In this document: one piece after another, positions 33,972 through 42,379 of the stretch
How the letters are laid out: each line of letters opens with the position of its first letter
Numbering within the stretch: the first letter of the stretch is position 1
The notes under the pieces: generated by a model
Told to the model about the DNA's origin: nothing
What the model saw: only the letters and a program-made list of their open reading frames with translations
The model's database searches: none
Made by a program: the position numbers and the translations under genes
Source of the DNA: Erysipelotrichaceae bacterium OPF54
GTDB lineage: Bacteria; Bacillota_I; Bacilli_A; Erysipelotrichales; Erysipelotrichaceae
Assembly (NCBI GenBank): GCA_022834735.1
Contig: BQKD01000001.1
Coordinates: 1,775,659-1,839,658 of the forward strand
Direction of reading: 5' to 3'
DNA length: 64,000 bases

Positions 33972-36900
33972 TTATTTCAATTTCACTTCATCCCCGTCAC
34001 TGATCAGGTTCATGAGTTTAGCTCTTAATTCATCAATATAGTTGTTGACATCTTTTTCATTCTTCAGTGTTTTTTGCGGGAAGATCGTTTGTCTATAATA
34101 TTCTTTTACTTTACGTACTGGTTCTTTTGGTGCTGATGGTTCTGGCTGTTTTGGTTCTGCTTTCTTTTTAGCATTGTCCATCAAGCGAATAAAACGATCC
34201 TGTTCGTTGAATGTATTTTGTATTTTTGCTTCCAGTTCATTCAGATCGATCAGATGTTCGGTTTCTTCTTTCCGACGTTCAAATTCGATCCGTGCCTGAT
34301 TAAGAAGTCCTGCCAGTTTTTCGGGATCTTCTTTTGCTTTGTTTTCGACGGATGCAAAACATTGCTTGATGACATTATCGAATTCTTCCCGTTTCAATGC
34401 AATTATCGTGTTCCTTGCCTCCATGATCGTCTGGATCGCACCATTCAACTGCGGAATTCTCGAATAGTTATAGTTATCTCTATAAGTTACGATATCTTTT
34501 ATAAGTGCTAGTGCGTTATCAACTTCCTCATTTCCTGCATAGAAATCTTTTTCCTTTTGGATCTGCCGTTGAAGAGCATCTGCATTCTGGAATAATTTGA
34601 ATTGGGACTGGTAAAACTGTTCCACTGCTTTCATATCGTCTTCGTTATCCATCAGATCATCCTGCAGCTCATCAATTTTATCGATGAGCGCGACATTATC
34701 ATATTGACTTTGGTGAACATCATTGACTAGTTTTAGTCCGGTTTCGATCTGGCTATAACCTGGATAGTGCCTAGTTTCGTTTTTTGCATAGTATTGTTCC
34801 AGTTCTGCTTTCTTTTCCTTAAATTTGGAAATAATAAATGCGATCAATCCGTCTTCATCATTCGGAAGATCCATCGTATTGAAATAATCTCTTAAGAAAG
34901 CTTTTGCCTGGTTCAATTTTACGTTATTAATTCCTACCCTTTTCGAAATTTTTGCGTTCGCTGTTTCTGTTTTCTTTCTGAGCAAATTCACTAAACGAGG
35001 ATCATTCAATTTGATCATTTGTCCATTCGTCTTGATCGTTGCTTTTTGATGAACGAGGATCTGCGCAACAACACCGGCAATATCCGATTCTCTCCATCCA
35101 TAAGGTATTTTGGAAAATTTCTGCTGAACATCATACATGGAAGTAGGGCGCTTCATTCGATCCTGCAGTTCTAAATACTGCAATATTTCTTCCTGCGCTT
35201 GCAGATTCGGCTCTAATCCTTCACCCCAGCGTTTCGTTTCATGAAGAACAGCCGCAATATCCGCATCCGTATCAAAATTCTCTTCGATCATATTCAAATT
35301 GTAGTACATATGCTCGGCCAGATACTTCAACGCTTCATCAATCTTTTTCGTTGCATCATTTCCCTGAATATTTACTTTTTCTCCATCGATATAATACTGG
35401 CCATGGGCAACAGCTTCCTTTAGATCCTCAATGACCTGCCTTTCGAGTCTTCTTGCTTCATTTTGTTTATCCTCAATGATCTTTCGAATCGAATCCGGAT
35501 GCTGGTTTCCATTCTTCAGTTTCGCATATTTACGGATCTTTTCTGCCGTCATCATTGCTTCAAAATATGGATACTCTTCTGATAAAACGATGATTGCTTC
35601 TTTCCCTTGTGATTTTAAAATTAATCTGAAATCCTGCAGTTCTTCTGGTTCCGCGGCAATTGTCATGAAACGAAGGTTCATCACATCTGGATTATTGGCA
35701 CCGATTGCTCGATCATCAATATACGAATTAAATGTAAAATCATATTTATTGTTGAATCTGTATTTTTTCGATTTGTAAATATCGTTAAATAGCAGTTCTC
35801 CTAGACGATAAACAACAGCCGACGTATCTATGTCTGTATTTTTAATATCTCTGGCAATATCCTGCTCTTCATCCGTCAGGAACATATAGACATCGCCATT
35901 GCGCGATACATAGTTCTGATTGATCAATCGATCTAGAGATTTCTTTACTTTTTCTCTCAATACCTGCTTATCAGTTTGGATATTATCCGCCATCAGAATC
36001 GTCAGATTTTCAATATTCGAAGGAATATCGTCAATATAGCGAATTAGATAAAGTAACTTCAGCAGATTGACATCCTCCTCTATAAGTCCTTCATCGTTCA
36101 AAGAAGCCTTTTCAGCCCTTTCCAGCACACTGCGGATCGATGTATCCAAAAAGCTGTGTAGTGTATCGTAAAAGTAATACATCGGGACAAGCGCAAATTC
36201 ATCCCTGTCCTGGATATGCTGGGCCGATTCCTGAAATCCATTCAGCATTGATCGTTCACCGTTCGACTGGTGTTTTCCAGCATGCCCTTTTTTTCGAATT
36301 TCATTGAAAACATCCTGCATTACAATAAACTGATAAGGAACAAACGGAAAGACGCGAGCAAACTCGTCAGCAGATCGGAATCCTTTCAAATCTTTTTTCT
36401 GCGTCTGCAAAGAGTATAAATTACTCAACACTGAATCATTATTATCATATTCCATCGACAACATTTCATAGGTTTCCGGTGTTTTAGTCAATAAACGTTT
36501 CTCGATCACTTCTCCTACTGACGAAGAAGTAAGCGACAAGCGAATCGGGAAACGCGCCATGATACGTGAAAATTCATCCGTACGCACTTTGATCATATCA
36601 TCCAGTGCTTCCTGTCCGGTTGCAACGACCCATACCTGGCCACGACAGACAGAACCAAGTTTTTCTACCAGACTTTGCAGATTCAATAAAAGACTCGTAT
36701 TTGTGCCGACATACTGTCCGGCTTCATCGACCATAAACAACAGGCGAAATCCTTTTGGTTTGGAGTCCACATATTCTTTAACAGCATCCACTAATTGACC
36801 GATCGTGATATTCTCATCTTCAGGACCGTCAAGCCAGAGACGCGCAGACTGCTCCGACATATTAAATACTTTTTCTAGCGTTGCTACGATATCATCACCA

Positions 36901-37502
36901 AAGAACACATAAGTTTCTCTTGCGTTTTCCCATGAATCTCCATTGATTTCTTCAAACACTTGCTTGAATTCATTCATTTTTCCCCGTTTAGTTACGAACT
37001 GTTCCAGCTTAGCTACTTTTAAATCACTTCCATAAAACCCTAAGTGTTCATAAAACATTTTTGTGAAGACACGAAGAACTGCTGTATTATCCTTTTCCAA
37101 CGGTCCTTCCACATCAATGTTGAACAAGATCGTTTCCGTCGGAACCCTTGTCGATTTTTCGATCTTCATAAAGGATAATTCATCATCATATTTCTCTCTG
37201 AAATATTCGACCGTCGTCTTGCTATCGATTTTTTTGTTTTCGAGCAAATACGACAACATCTTTAGGAAATGGGATTTACCACTTCCAAAGAAACCGGTGA
37301 TCCATACTCCTACATTATCCGTTGGCGTATCGAACGATTCGCTGTAGCTTTCAAAAAAGTTGTTGAAATGTTTCTTCAGCTCTGTCGTAATGACGTATTC
37401 GCTCACTTCCTGTTTAATGACATCTGCCTGTTCCTGCTCGACTTGAATGACACCATTGACCGGACGGTTGATGTCTTTTTCAAACATATCCTTAATTTTC
37501 AT
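33972..37502 (-). CDS. brxC: BREX system P-loop ATPase BrxC
   Basis: A 1,176-residue protein with an N-terminal ATPase domain: Walker A ITGFFGSGKSHFLKML (about residue 70) and a Walker B-like LLFMVDEAGQY (about residue 258), with VVATGQEALDD as the sensor region. The rest is long and helical, with extended coiled-coil stretches (residues about 880-1120), and it ends in a Lys/Pro linker plus a C-terminal IDELRAKLMNLI helix. BrxC is one of the two core BREX genes and is thought to be a nucleotide-driven DNA or complex remodeller. AAAGGA precedes the ATG. Spacing to brxB is 11 bases. Confidence 0.96.
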   Translation of the reverse strand: MKIKDMFEKDINRPVNGVIQVEQEQADVIKQEVSEYVITTELKKHFNNFFESYSESFDTPTDNVGVWITGFFGSGKSHFLKMLSYLLENKKIDSKTTVEYFREKYDDELSFMKIEKSTRVPTETILFNIDVEGPLEKDNTAVLRVFTKMFYEHLGFYGSDLKVAKLEQFVTKRGKMNEFKQVFEEINGDSWENARETYVFFGDDIVATLEKVFNMSEQSARLWLDGPEDENITIGQLVDAVKEYVDSKPKGFRLLFMVDEAGQYVGTNTSLLLNLQSLVEKLGSVCRGQVWVVATGQEALDDMIKVRTDEFSRIMARFPIRLSLTSSSVGEVIEKRLLTKTPETYEMLSMEYDNNDSVLSNLYSLQTQKKDLKGFRSADEFARVFPFVPYQFIVMQDVFNEIRKKGHAGKHQSNGERSMLNGFQESAQHIQDRDEFALVPMYYFYDTLHSFLDTSIRSVLERAEKASLNDEGLIEEDVNLLKLLYLIRYIDDIPSNIENLTILMADNIQTDKQVLREKVKKSLDRLINQNYVSRNGDVYMFLTDEEQDIARDIKNTDIDTSAVVYRLGELLFNDIYKSKKYRFNNKYDFTFNSYIDDRAIGANNPDVMNLRFMTIAAEPEELQDFRLILKSQGKEAIIVLSEEYPYFEAMMTAEKIRKYAKLKNGNQHPDSIRKIIEDKQNEARRLERQVIEDLKEAVAHGQYYIDGEKVNIQGNDATKKIDEALKYLAEHMYYNLNMIEENFDTDADIAAVLHETKRWGEGLEPNLQAQEEILQYLELQDRMKRPTSMYDVQQKFSKIPYGWRESDIAGVVAQILVHQKATIKTNGQMIKLNDPRLVNLLRKKTETANAKISKRVGINNVKLNQAKAFLRDYFNTMDLPNDEDGLIAFIISKFKEKKAELEQYYAKNETRHYPGYSQIETGLKLVNDVHQSQYDNVALIDKIDELQDDLMDNEDDMKAVEQFYQSQFKLFQNADALQRQIQKEKDFYAGNEEVDNALALIKDIVTYRDNYNYSRIPQLNGAIQTIMEARNTIIALKREEFDNVIKQCFASVENKAKEDPEKLAGLLNQARIEFERRKEETEHLIDLNELEAKIQNTFNEQDRFIRLMDNAKKKAEPKQPEPSAPKEPVRKVKEYYRQTIFPQKTLKNEKDVNNYIDELRAKLMNLISDGDEVKLK

Positions 37503-37513
37503 AAGTATCCTTT

Positions 37514-38068
37514 CTAAACGGCTTTGAATGCCCGATAATACTCATTCGGTTTTAAGCGATTGAATAGTTTCACGTAATGACCATCAAAATCTCCCGGATA
37601 AAATACGAGGACTGGAACATCGTTAAACAATGGCTGCATCGCTTCCAGCAGCGCATGGATTCTCATAAATGGAAACACTTTGCCAACACCGCTCAGTACG
37701 ATCACATCTCCCCTCTGATGATTCTCATACTGCATTTTTGCCGCAAACGTTTTGGCATCACAGCTTTTTTCCAGCTGTTTCCGAATGAAATCTTTTCCAC
37801 GTCGTTCTTCTAAAGCAGGAATGCGATCCAAGATTCTTTTTTCTTCGCAAAGATCAAGAAAAATATCATATAGATCATAATGAATCACACGACAACGCAG
37901 AGGCTCATCAAGAATCTGTTTGATAAAATGACGGACGATCATTTCTTCTTTTGATTCGTAGCAGAATATCCGGATATTGACTTCATTGCTCAGCCCTTTT
38001 CCTTCTAGATAATCCGAATCCTGCATCATAGCTTTCATCTCGTCCAATCTTTCTTTGACATTTTTCAT
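37514..38068 (-). CDS. brxB: BREX protein BrxB (DUF1788)
   Basis: A 184-residue DUF1788 protein of type 1 BREX with the characteristic segments NVRIFCYES-like (NIRIFCYESKEEMIVRHF), VIHYDLYDIFLDLCEEK, VIVLSGVGKVFPFMRIHALLEAMQ and VPVLVFYPGDFDG. The function within the complex is not known in detail. GGAG lies before the ATG, two bases downstream of the brxA stop. The family is strongly tied to BREX, which makes the call secure. Confidence 0.94.
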   Translation of the reverse strand: MKNVKERLDEMKAMMQDSDYLEGKGLSNEVNIRIFCYESKEEMIVRHFIKQILDEPLRCRVIHYDLYDIFLDLCEEKRILDRIPALEERRGKDFIRKQLEKSCDAKTFAAKMQYENHQRGDVIVLSGVGKVFPFMRIHALLEAMQPLFNDVPVLVFYPGDFDGHYVKLFNRLKPNEYYRAFKAV

Positions 38069-38070
38069 TC

Positions 38071-38682
38071 CTAAACTCCTTCAAAACTGTTGAATGCTGT
38101 TAATGCAGCAATATCTCTTTTTTCCATCAAAATATTTTTAAGATCCGGATCAATCAGCACAACATTCAACAGTTCTGATTTTGTGCTGTCTAAAAACTGC
38201 GTGTCGACCAGCATCTTGACAATGACCTGTTTCAGTTTTTTGATCGTTGAATTACTCCATGATGCAATAACATCGCTTTGTTCCTGCAGACGGGAGAAAA
38301 ACACATTGACATCTCTTTTAGAAAACGAAAAATCCTTTGTTCGATATTTTTCTCCGATCACGCTAGTCATAAATTCATAAATAACCCTGTATTCATTCAT
38401 CATGGCGTATAAACAGGTTTGTCTGGCACAATCCAGAGAGCCGTCTACAATCAATTTGATCATTCTTTGATCATTTAACAGATGAAGTCGTTTCAAACAA
38501 TTTTGCGCAATGCGCTTGATCGATTTTTCTGTAGGATATTGGAACAAATTATTTGAAACGATCATTTCTGTAATTTCTTCATCTGCTTTTTCTTCCAGCA
38601 TCAGTTGCGCCACAATTCGCATTTCATGAAATAAAAATTGTTCACGAGTAAATGTAGCTTTATAAGGCATATTTAAATCCAT
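38071..38682 (-). CDS. brxA: BREX protein BrxA (DUF1819)
   Basis: A 203-residue helical DUF1819 protein with MPYKATFTREQFLFHEMRIVAQLML at its start (positions 5-29) and ending in a region with DPDLKNILMEKRDIAALTAF. BrxA proteins are small DNA-binding helical proteins of BREX. I choose ATG 38682, which overlaps the stop of the XRE regulator (TAATG) and has TGGAG nine bases upstream; an ATG at 38697 is possible. Overlap implies coupled translation with the regulator. Confidence 0.92.
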   Translation of the reverse strand: MDLNMPYKATFTREQFLFHEMRIVAQLMLEEKADEEITEMIVSNNLFQYPTEKSIKRIAQNCLKRLHLLNDQRMIKLIVDGSLDCARQTCLYAMMNEYRVIYEFMTSVIGEKYRTKDFSFSKRDVNVFFSRLQEQSDVIASWSNSTIKKLKQVIVKMLVDTQFLDSTKSELLNVVLIDPDLKNILMEKRDIAALTAFNSFEGV

Positions 38683-38927
38683 TAATAGATACTCCATTTC
38701 AATATTTTTTTGAGTTTTTCATCATCTTCCCTAACAAACTCACAGACATCGCCGATATCACACTTCAAAAACTCGCAAATCCTCATCAAAATATCCAATG
38801 ATACAGATTCATTTTTATTCAGCTTTGTCAATGTACCTGTCGATATATTCAGTTCTTTTCTTAAATCAGACTTGCTCATTTCACGCTCCGCTAACTGCAC
38901 CCATAGTTTTCGATAACTGATTTTCAC
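38682..38927 (-). CDS. XRE-family regulator of the BREX operon
   Basis: An 81-residue Cro/CI-type protein with helix-turn-helix MSKSDLRKELNISTGTLTKL and the motif VSLDILMRICEFLKCDIGDVCEF. It starts with GTG, with AGAGGTG nine bases upstream. It is the first gene of the BREX operon and its stop overlaps brxA. An inverted repeat around the likely promoter (38954-38967 and 38997-39010) suggests that it represses its own operon. Confidence 0.9.
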   Translation of the reverse strand: MKISYRKLWVQLAEREMSKSDLRKELNISTGTLTKLNKNESVSLDILMRICEFLKCDIGDVCEFVREDDEKLKKILKWSIY

Positions 38928-38950
38928 CTTCGCACCTCTTTAACACTATT

Positions 38951-39010
38951 TCATTAGTTTTCATCATAACATATGTCAATATCAATAGAGAAAGATATGA
39001 TAAAAACTAG
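38951..39010 (-). promoter_or_regulatory. BREX promoter region with inverted repeat operator
   Basis: On the minus strand TTGACA (38974-38979), 17-base spacer and TAATGA (38951-38956). Flanking it are TTAGTTTTCATCAT (38954-38967) and ATGATAAAAACTAG (38997-39010), inverted copies matching at 12 of 14 positions. A regulator bound to both halves would cover the -35 box. Confidence 0.5.
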
Positions 39011-39406
39011 TAAAATCAAGCTTTAATATCCCAATTTCTTGCGATTTTTTCTTATCTTCTTCATAAAAAAGCTGTGCAATCAAAGCTCTTTTATCGTTCC
39101 TTTTATAGCTTATTATTTGAACTTTTTAAGGTATTCTTTTCATTGATTATTCAGACTTAAAATGCCCTTTTTATCCAGATTGATGTTTCAACACCAAGCA
39201 GCATTAGGATAAAAGTTTGTTGGGTTATAACCGAAACATTGATCAATTGGCATACATTTTACGCAATATACTCCGACAAACCTGACTTTGGAAAATGAAA
39301 TATTGAAAAAAGAGCACAAGAAAATGCTCCGGTCATCAAGCCGGAGCGTGTTCATTCCAATTGTTGACTCACTGAAGCAGCAATTCATCACTCATCGGTT
39401 TATCGG
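39011..39406. other. Gene-free junction between BREX and M20 peptidase
   Basis: About 400 bases with no convincing gene. It contains a small hairpin, GCTCCGG / CCGGAGC (39326-39347), and a short plus-strand open stretch near 39,270-39,400 reading NLTLENEILKKEHKKM that looks like a coiled-coil fragment, possibly a transposase relic. The left part is A+T-rich like the BREX island. This may be the island's boundary. Confidence 0.45.
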
Positions 39407-39435
39407 ATATTTTCCACACGCTGTGTGGAAAATAT
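39407..39435 (-). terminator. Hairpin downstream of the M20 peptidase gene
   Basis: Inverted repeat ATATTTTCCACAC / GTGTGGAAAATAT with a 3-base loop, 19 bases after the peptidase stop on the minus strand. There is no strong T-run, so termination is likely but not certain. Confidence 0.5.
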
Positions 39436-39453
39436 TTATGTCCTTATTTCTCC

Positions 39454-40629
39454 TTAGTCTCGATCCTCTTCCTGCTGATCTTTCGCCTCTTTGATCACAT
39501 CAAGAGCGCTCCATACCATGCCAAGCACTGCATTTCTGATCGTCGTTTCGGCCTTGTCTCCATGCACCCATTCCAGAAACTCCTTCTCGTGGGCGTAGAC
39601 CGGCGGATTGGCCCCCGTATCCATCTCAAAATACATTGTTCTGGCAGCCTTCGACACATTGCCGATATCCGACGATCCGCCCAGTTCTTTTTGTTCATCG
39701 AATCGTTCGATCCCCAGCTTTCTTAAATTGGCTTCCATAAGACCGGCCAGATGCTCGTCGTTGTTCAGATCGTCATACGAGTTTTCAAAGAAGCTGTATT
39801 TCATCTTCGCGCCCGTCATCCATTCAGCCCCTCTTGCGATATCGATCATCATCTGCACGAGTTCCTTTACTTCCTCTCGTGTTTTGTCGCGCACATAAAA
39901 CCGGCACGCCGCATATTCGGGAACGATATTGCATGCCTGCCCGCCATTGGTAATGATGCCCATGATCGAAGCGCTCTTTCTTAAATACGCCCGTCTGGCA
40001 TTGAGCCCGCTGAACACCAGCAGCATGGCTTCGAGCGCGCTGATCCCCTGTTCCGGCGCAGCGGCTGCGTGGCTCGCCTTGCCGAAAAATTCGAATTCGA
40101 TCGAATCCATGGCCTGTGTTTTTGGTGCAAGAAGATTTTGCGGTCCCAGATGCATCTGGAACACCGCATCTATTCCTTCAAACGCTTTCGCCTTGACCAG
40201 ATCGCATTTTCCGCCTGTCGTCTCCTCGGCCGGCGTGCCGATCACCAGGATCGTCGCCTCGTCTTCTTTGAGGATATTCGACAGCACGATAGCAGCGCCC
40301 AGCGTGGTCGCGCTGATCCAGTTATGCCCGCACGCGTGCGCCATCTCGTCGTTGTTTTCTCCGTATCCGGGCAGCGCGTCGTATTCAGGAAGGAAGGCGA
40401 TCACCGGCTTCCCTGTTCCCCTGGCTGCCCTAAACGCGGTCGGCAGGACGTAGTTTCCCTCGACCTCGAATCCGTTTCGCTCAAGCACGTTTTCCAGATA
40501 CGCTGCCGACTCGTATTCTTCCATGCCCGGTTCGGGATGTTCAAAAACAAATTCGCCGATCTGTTCGATTTCTTCTTTATGAGCAGAAAACTGTTCTTCT
40601 GCCCGTTTTTTCAGTTTTTCGATATCCAT
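39454..40629 (-). CDS. M20-family amidohydrolase/peptidase
   Basis: A 391-residue cytoplasmic metal-dependent hydrolase of the M20D/ACY1L2 type, which cleaves N-acyl amino acids or p-aminobenzoyl-glutamate-like substrates. Metal motifs are HACGHNW (about residue 107), GTPAEETTGGK (about 145, general base Glu pair) and MHLGPQN; the dimerisation domain contains KASHAAAAPEQGISA, and GSSDIGNVS supplies the last ligand region. AGAGGA fits best with ATG 40629; ATGs at 40638 and 40635 are also in frame. Monocistronic and divergent from acylphosphatase. Substrate unknown. Confidence 0.9.
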   Translation of the reverse strand: MDIEKLKKRAEEQFSAHKEEIEQIGEFVFEHPEPGMEEYESAAYLENVLERNGFEVEGNYVLPTAFRAARGTGKPVIAFLPEYDALPGYGENNDEMAHACGHNWISATTLGAAIVLSNILKEDEATILVIGTPAEETTGGKCDLVKAKAFEGIDAVFQMHLGPQNLLAPKTQAMDSIEFEFFGKASHAAAAPEQGISALEAMLLVFSGLNARRAYLRKSASIMGIITNGGQACNIVPEYAACRFYVRDKTREEVKELVQMMIDIARGAEWMTGAKMKYSFFENSYDDLNNDEHLAGLMEANLRKLGIERFDEQKELGGSSDIGNVSKAARTMYFEMDTGANPPVYAHEKEFLEWVHGDKAETTIRNAVLGMVWSALDVIKEAKDQQEEDRD

Positions 40630-40654
40630 ATCCATCATTCCTCTTCATTTATAC

Positions 40655-40660
40655 TATAAT
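40655..40660 (+). promoter_or_regulatory. -10 box of the acyP-luxS operon
   Basis: TATAAT 21 bases before the acylphosphatase ATG; AAAAGGAG follows as ribosome site. No clear -35. Confidence 0.45.
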
Positions 40661-40680
40661 AAATAAAAAGGAGAATAACG

Positions 40681-41031
40681 ATGGCTTTCTTTAAAAAATT
40701 CAAAACGACCGATCCGAAAAATCCGATCTCGAACGCGTATAATAAACTGCCGACCGGCGAAGTCGTTCGCCGTCATTATCATTTTACCGGCATCGTGCAG
40801 GGGGTCGGGTTCCGAGTGGAAATGTGGCGCCGCGCCATGAACATGCACTTATCGGGCTGGGTCAGGAACAACTTTGACGGCAGCGTCGACGCCGAGCTCG
40901 AAGGAGCGCTGCCGCGCATCGAAATGCTCATCCAGCAGATGAAAGAGATCCCGAGGATCCGCATCGAAACGATGGATGTTTCCGAAATGAAGGCGGAAGG
41001 AACGCAGGAATTTGAAATGCTCAATTACTAG
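40681..41031 (+). CDS. acyP: Acylphosphatase
   Basis: A 116-residue enzyme that hydrolyses carboxyl-phosphate bonds such as in acetyl phosphate or 1,3-bisphosphoglycerate. The signature GIVQGVGFRVEMWRRA holds the catalytic Arg, and WVRNNFDGSVDAELEG supplies the catalytic Asn. About 30 extra residues at the N-terminus (MAFFKKFKTTDPKNP) precede the usual 90-residue domain; AAAAGGAG supports the ATG at 40681. Its stop is followed directly by the ribosome site of luxS, so the two genes form an operon, now interrupted by an insertion sequence inside luxS. Confidence 0.92.
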   Translation: MAFFKKFKTTDPKNPISNAYNKLPTGEVVRRHYHFTGIVQGVGFRVEMWRRAMNMHLSGWVRNNFDGSVDAELEGALPRIEMLIQQMKEIPRIRIETMDVSEMKAEGTQEFEMLNY

Positions 41032-41105
41032 GAGGAAGAAAATGGAAAAAATCACAAGCTTCACGATCGACCATATCAAGCTCAAACCAGGCATCTATGT
41101 ATCAC

Positions 41106-41111
41106 GAAAAG
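41106..41111. repeat. 6-base target-site duplication GAAAAG (left copy)
   Basis: GAAAAG directly abuts the left end of the insertion sequence and recurs at 44433-44438 on the right. Retaining a single copy restores the luxS reading frame. Confidence 0.93.
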
Positions 41112-41176
41112 TGTAGCGCGTCAAATTCTGTTAGTCGGAAACGTCAAATATTTTTATACACATCTGGAAGAGAAAC

Positions 41177-41230
41177 GCACTTTATTTTGTCCGGCCTCGC
41201 TTTATTTTGGCTTCAGAAGCATTTTATTTT
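41177..41230. repeat. Subterminal repeats of the insertion sequence
   Basis: Related motifs GCACTTTATTTTG, TCGCTTTATTTTG and AGCATTTTATTTT recur every 20-21 bases. A similar TCGCTTATTTATAAAG occurs near the right end in inverted orientation, as expected for transposase-binding sites. Confidence 0.6.
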
Positions 41231-41277
41231 ATTTCTTTCTGTTCAAAAAAAGCCGTCTTGTCAAAAACGGCTTTTAA

Positions 41278-41565
41278 TCAATAATTTCCTATGTTCTCGA
41301 ATTCTTTCTGGTATACTCTTTCCACTATACATGCCAGGATCCAGCTGTTCCTCTTTCCCAGCGCTTTTCTGATCGACGGATGGATCTCGAAATCATTCTT
41401 GAAGAATAAATGGCCAAAATTATTCATATAGTTTTCTACAAAATACATCAGCTCTTCATTGCTCAGTTTATAGGCTCCGTACATCTTCATCGCTCTTTTC
41501 AGCTGTTCGATCATCACTTTTCTCGTCGTCGGCCAGTTGATCAACATCCGTTCATCTTCTTTCAT
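41278..41565 (-). CDS. Small protein of the insertion sequence
   Basis: A 95-residue helical protein (KEDERMLINWPTTRKVMIEQ, YVNNFG-like YMNNFGHLFFKNDFEIHPSI, KRNSWILACIVERVYQKEF) with no family that I recognise. GGGGTGAG precedes the ATG and the gene lies six bases after the ATPase, so it is the last gene of the element's operon. It may assist target choice or regulation of transposition; this is inference from position only. Confidence 0.7.
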   Translation of the reverse strand: MKEDERMLINWPTTRKVMIEQLKRAMKMYGAYKLSNEELMYFVENYMNNFGHLFFKNDFEIHPSIRKALGKRNSWILACIVERVYQKEFENIGNY

Positions 41566-41571
41566 ATGTTC

Positions 41572-42378
41572 TCACCCCAGTTCTACTTCGTTATGTGCTT
41601 TCATCACGATCTCTGCGTCGATGATCCGCTTTTCTTCGTTCGCTCCTTCGATCAGGCATTTCGACAACAGATTGTTCAGTTTCCGGATTGATCCGCCTGC
41701 GATATTATATGCGGCACGCACCGCGTCTTCTTCGAACACCTTTTCTCTGCTTCCGCATTCTTTCATGCAGAAATCCACATATTCCTGTGCCTCTTCTCCT
41801 TTCAGACCTTCCATGAAATAATTGATCACGATCCTCTGGCGCAGGGCGTCATGCACCTGCTTTTTCAGGATCGTGTTCAGGCTCGTCTGCCCGCTCAGGA
41901 TCAGGATACAGTAGTTCTTCGAGTCCATCTCGAAATTGAGGAGCATGGTCAGATCGTTGAAGACGCTCGTGCTCAGATACTGCGCTTCGTCGATCACGAT
42001 GACCGGCGTGCACTTCTTTTCTTTTGCCATGTATTCGATGGCTTCCTGTACCTGCCGGAACAGGTCGCTCTTTCTGAATTTGGGCTCCAGCCCCAGCCCG
42101 CAGGCCAGCTGCCGGTAAAAGTCGATGACCGATACCGTAGACATCTGGATGTAGACCACTTTGTACAGCGACGGGTTCAGACTGCCGGCAAATTCGCGGA
42201 TGGCCGATGTTTTTCCTGTTCCCGGACTTCCTGTGAACAATCCGATCCCTTTCGCTTTTTTCAGGTAGTCCAGCCGTCCTTTCAGGTTCGCCGTATCTTC
42301 GCTCCGGTATAATTTGTGATATTTCGTTTCTTTCTCGAACGGCATCTGCTTCAGTCCGTAAAATACTTTGGCTTCCAT
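41572..42378 (-). CDS. Transposition AAA ATPase (ExeA/TniB/IstB-like)
   Basis: A 268-residue ATPase with Walker A LFTGSPGTGKTSAIREF (about residue 48), Walker B VIVIDEAQYLS (about 125) and sensor LILSGQTSL. The start MEAKVFYGLKQMPFEKE is typical of ExeA-type ATPases. With the DDE transposase upstream it would select targets and activate strand transfer, as MuB, TniB and IstB do. GAGGAGG precedes the ATG, one base after the transposase stop. Confidence 0.9.
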   Translation of the reverse strand: MEAKVFYGLKQMPFEKETKYHKLYRSEDTANLKGRLDYLKKAKGIGLFTGSPGTGKTSAIREFAGSLNPSLYKVVYIQMSTVSVIDFYRQLACGLGLEPKFRKSDLFRQVQEAIEYMAKEKKCTPVIVIDEAQYLSTSVFNDLTMLLNFEMDSKNYCILILSGQTSLNTILKKQVHDALRQRIVINYFMEGLKGEEAQEYVDFCMKECGSREKVFEEDAVRAAYNIAGGSIRKLNNLLSKCLIEGANEEKRIIDAEIVMKAHNEVELG

Positions 42379-42379
42379 A

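Noticed and set aside
39270-39494. Short plus-strand frame reading NLTLENEILKKEHKKM
   Set aside because: It has a coiled-coil look reminiscent of transposase leader regions, but no start with a ribosome site, no second element part and overlap with two hairpins; too little to call a transposase remnant.
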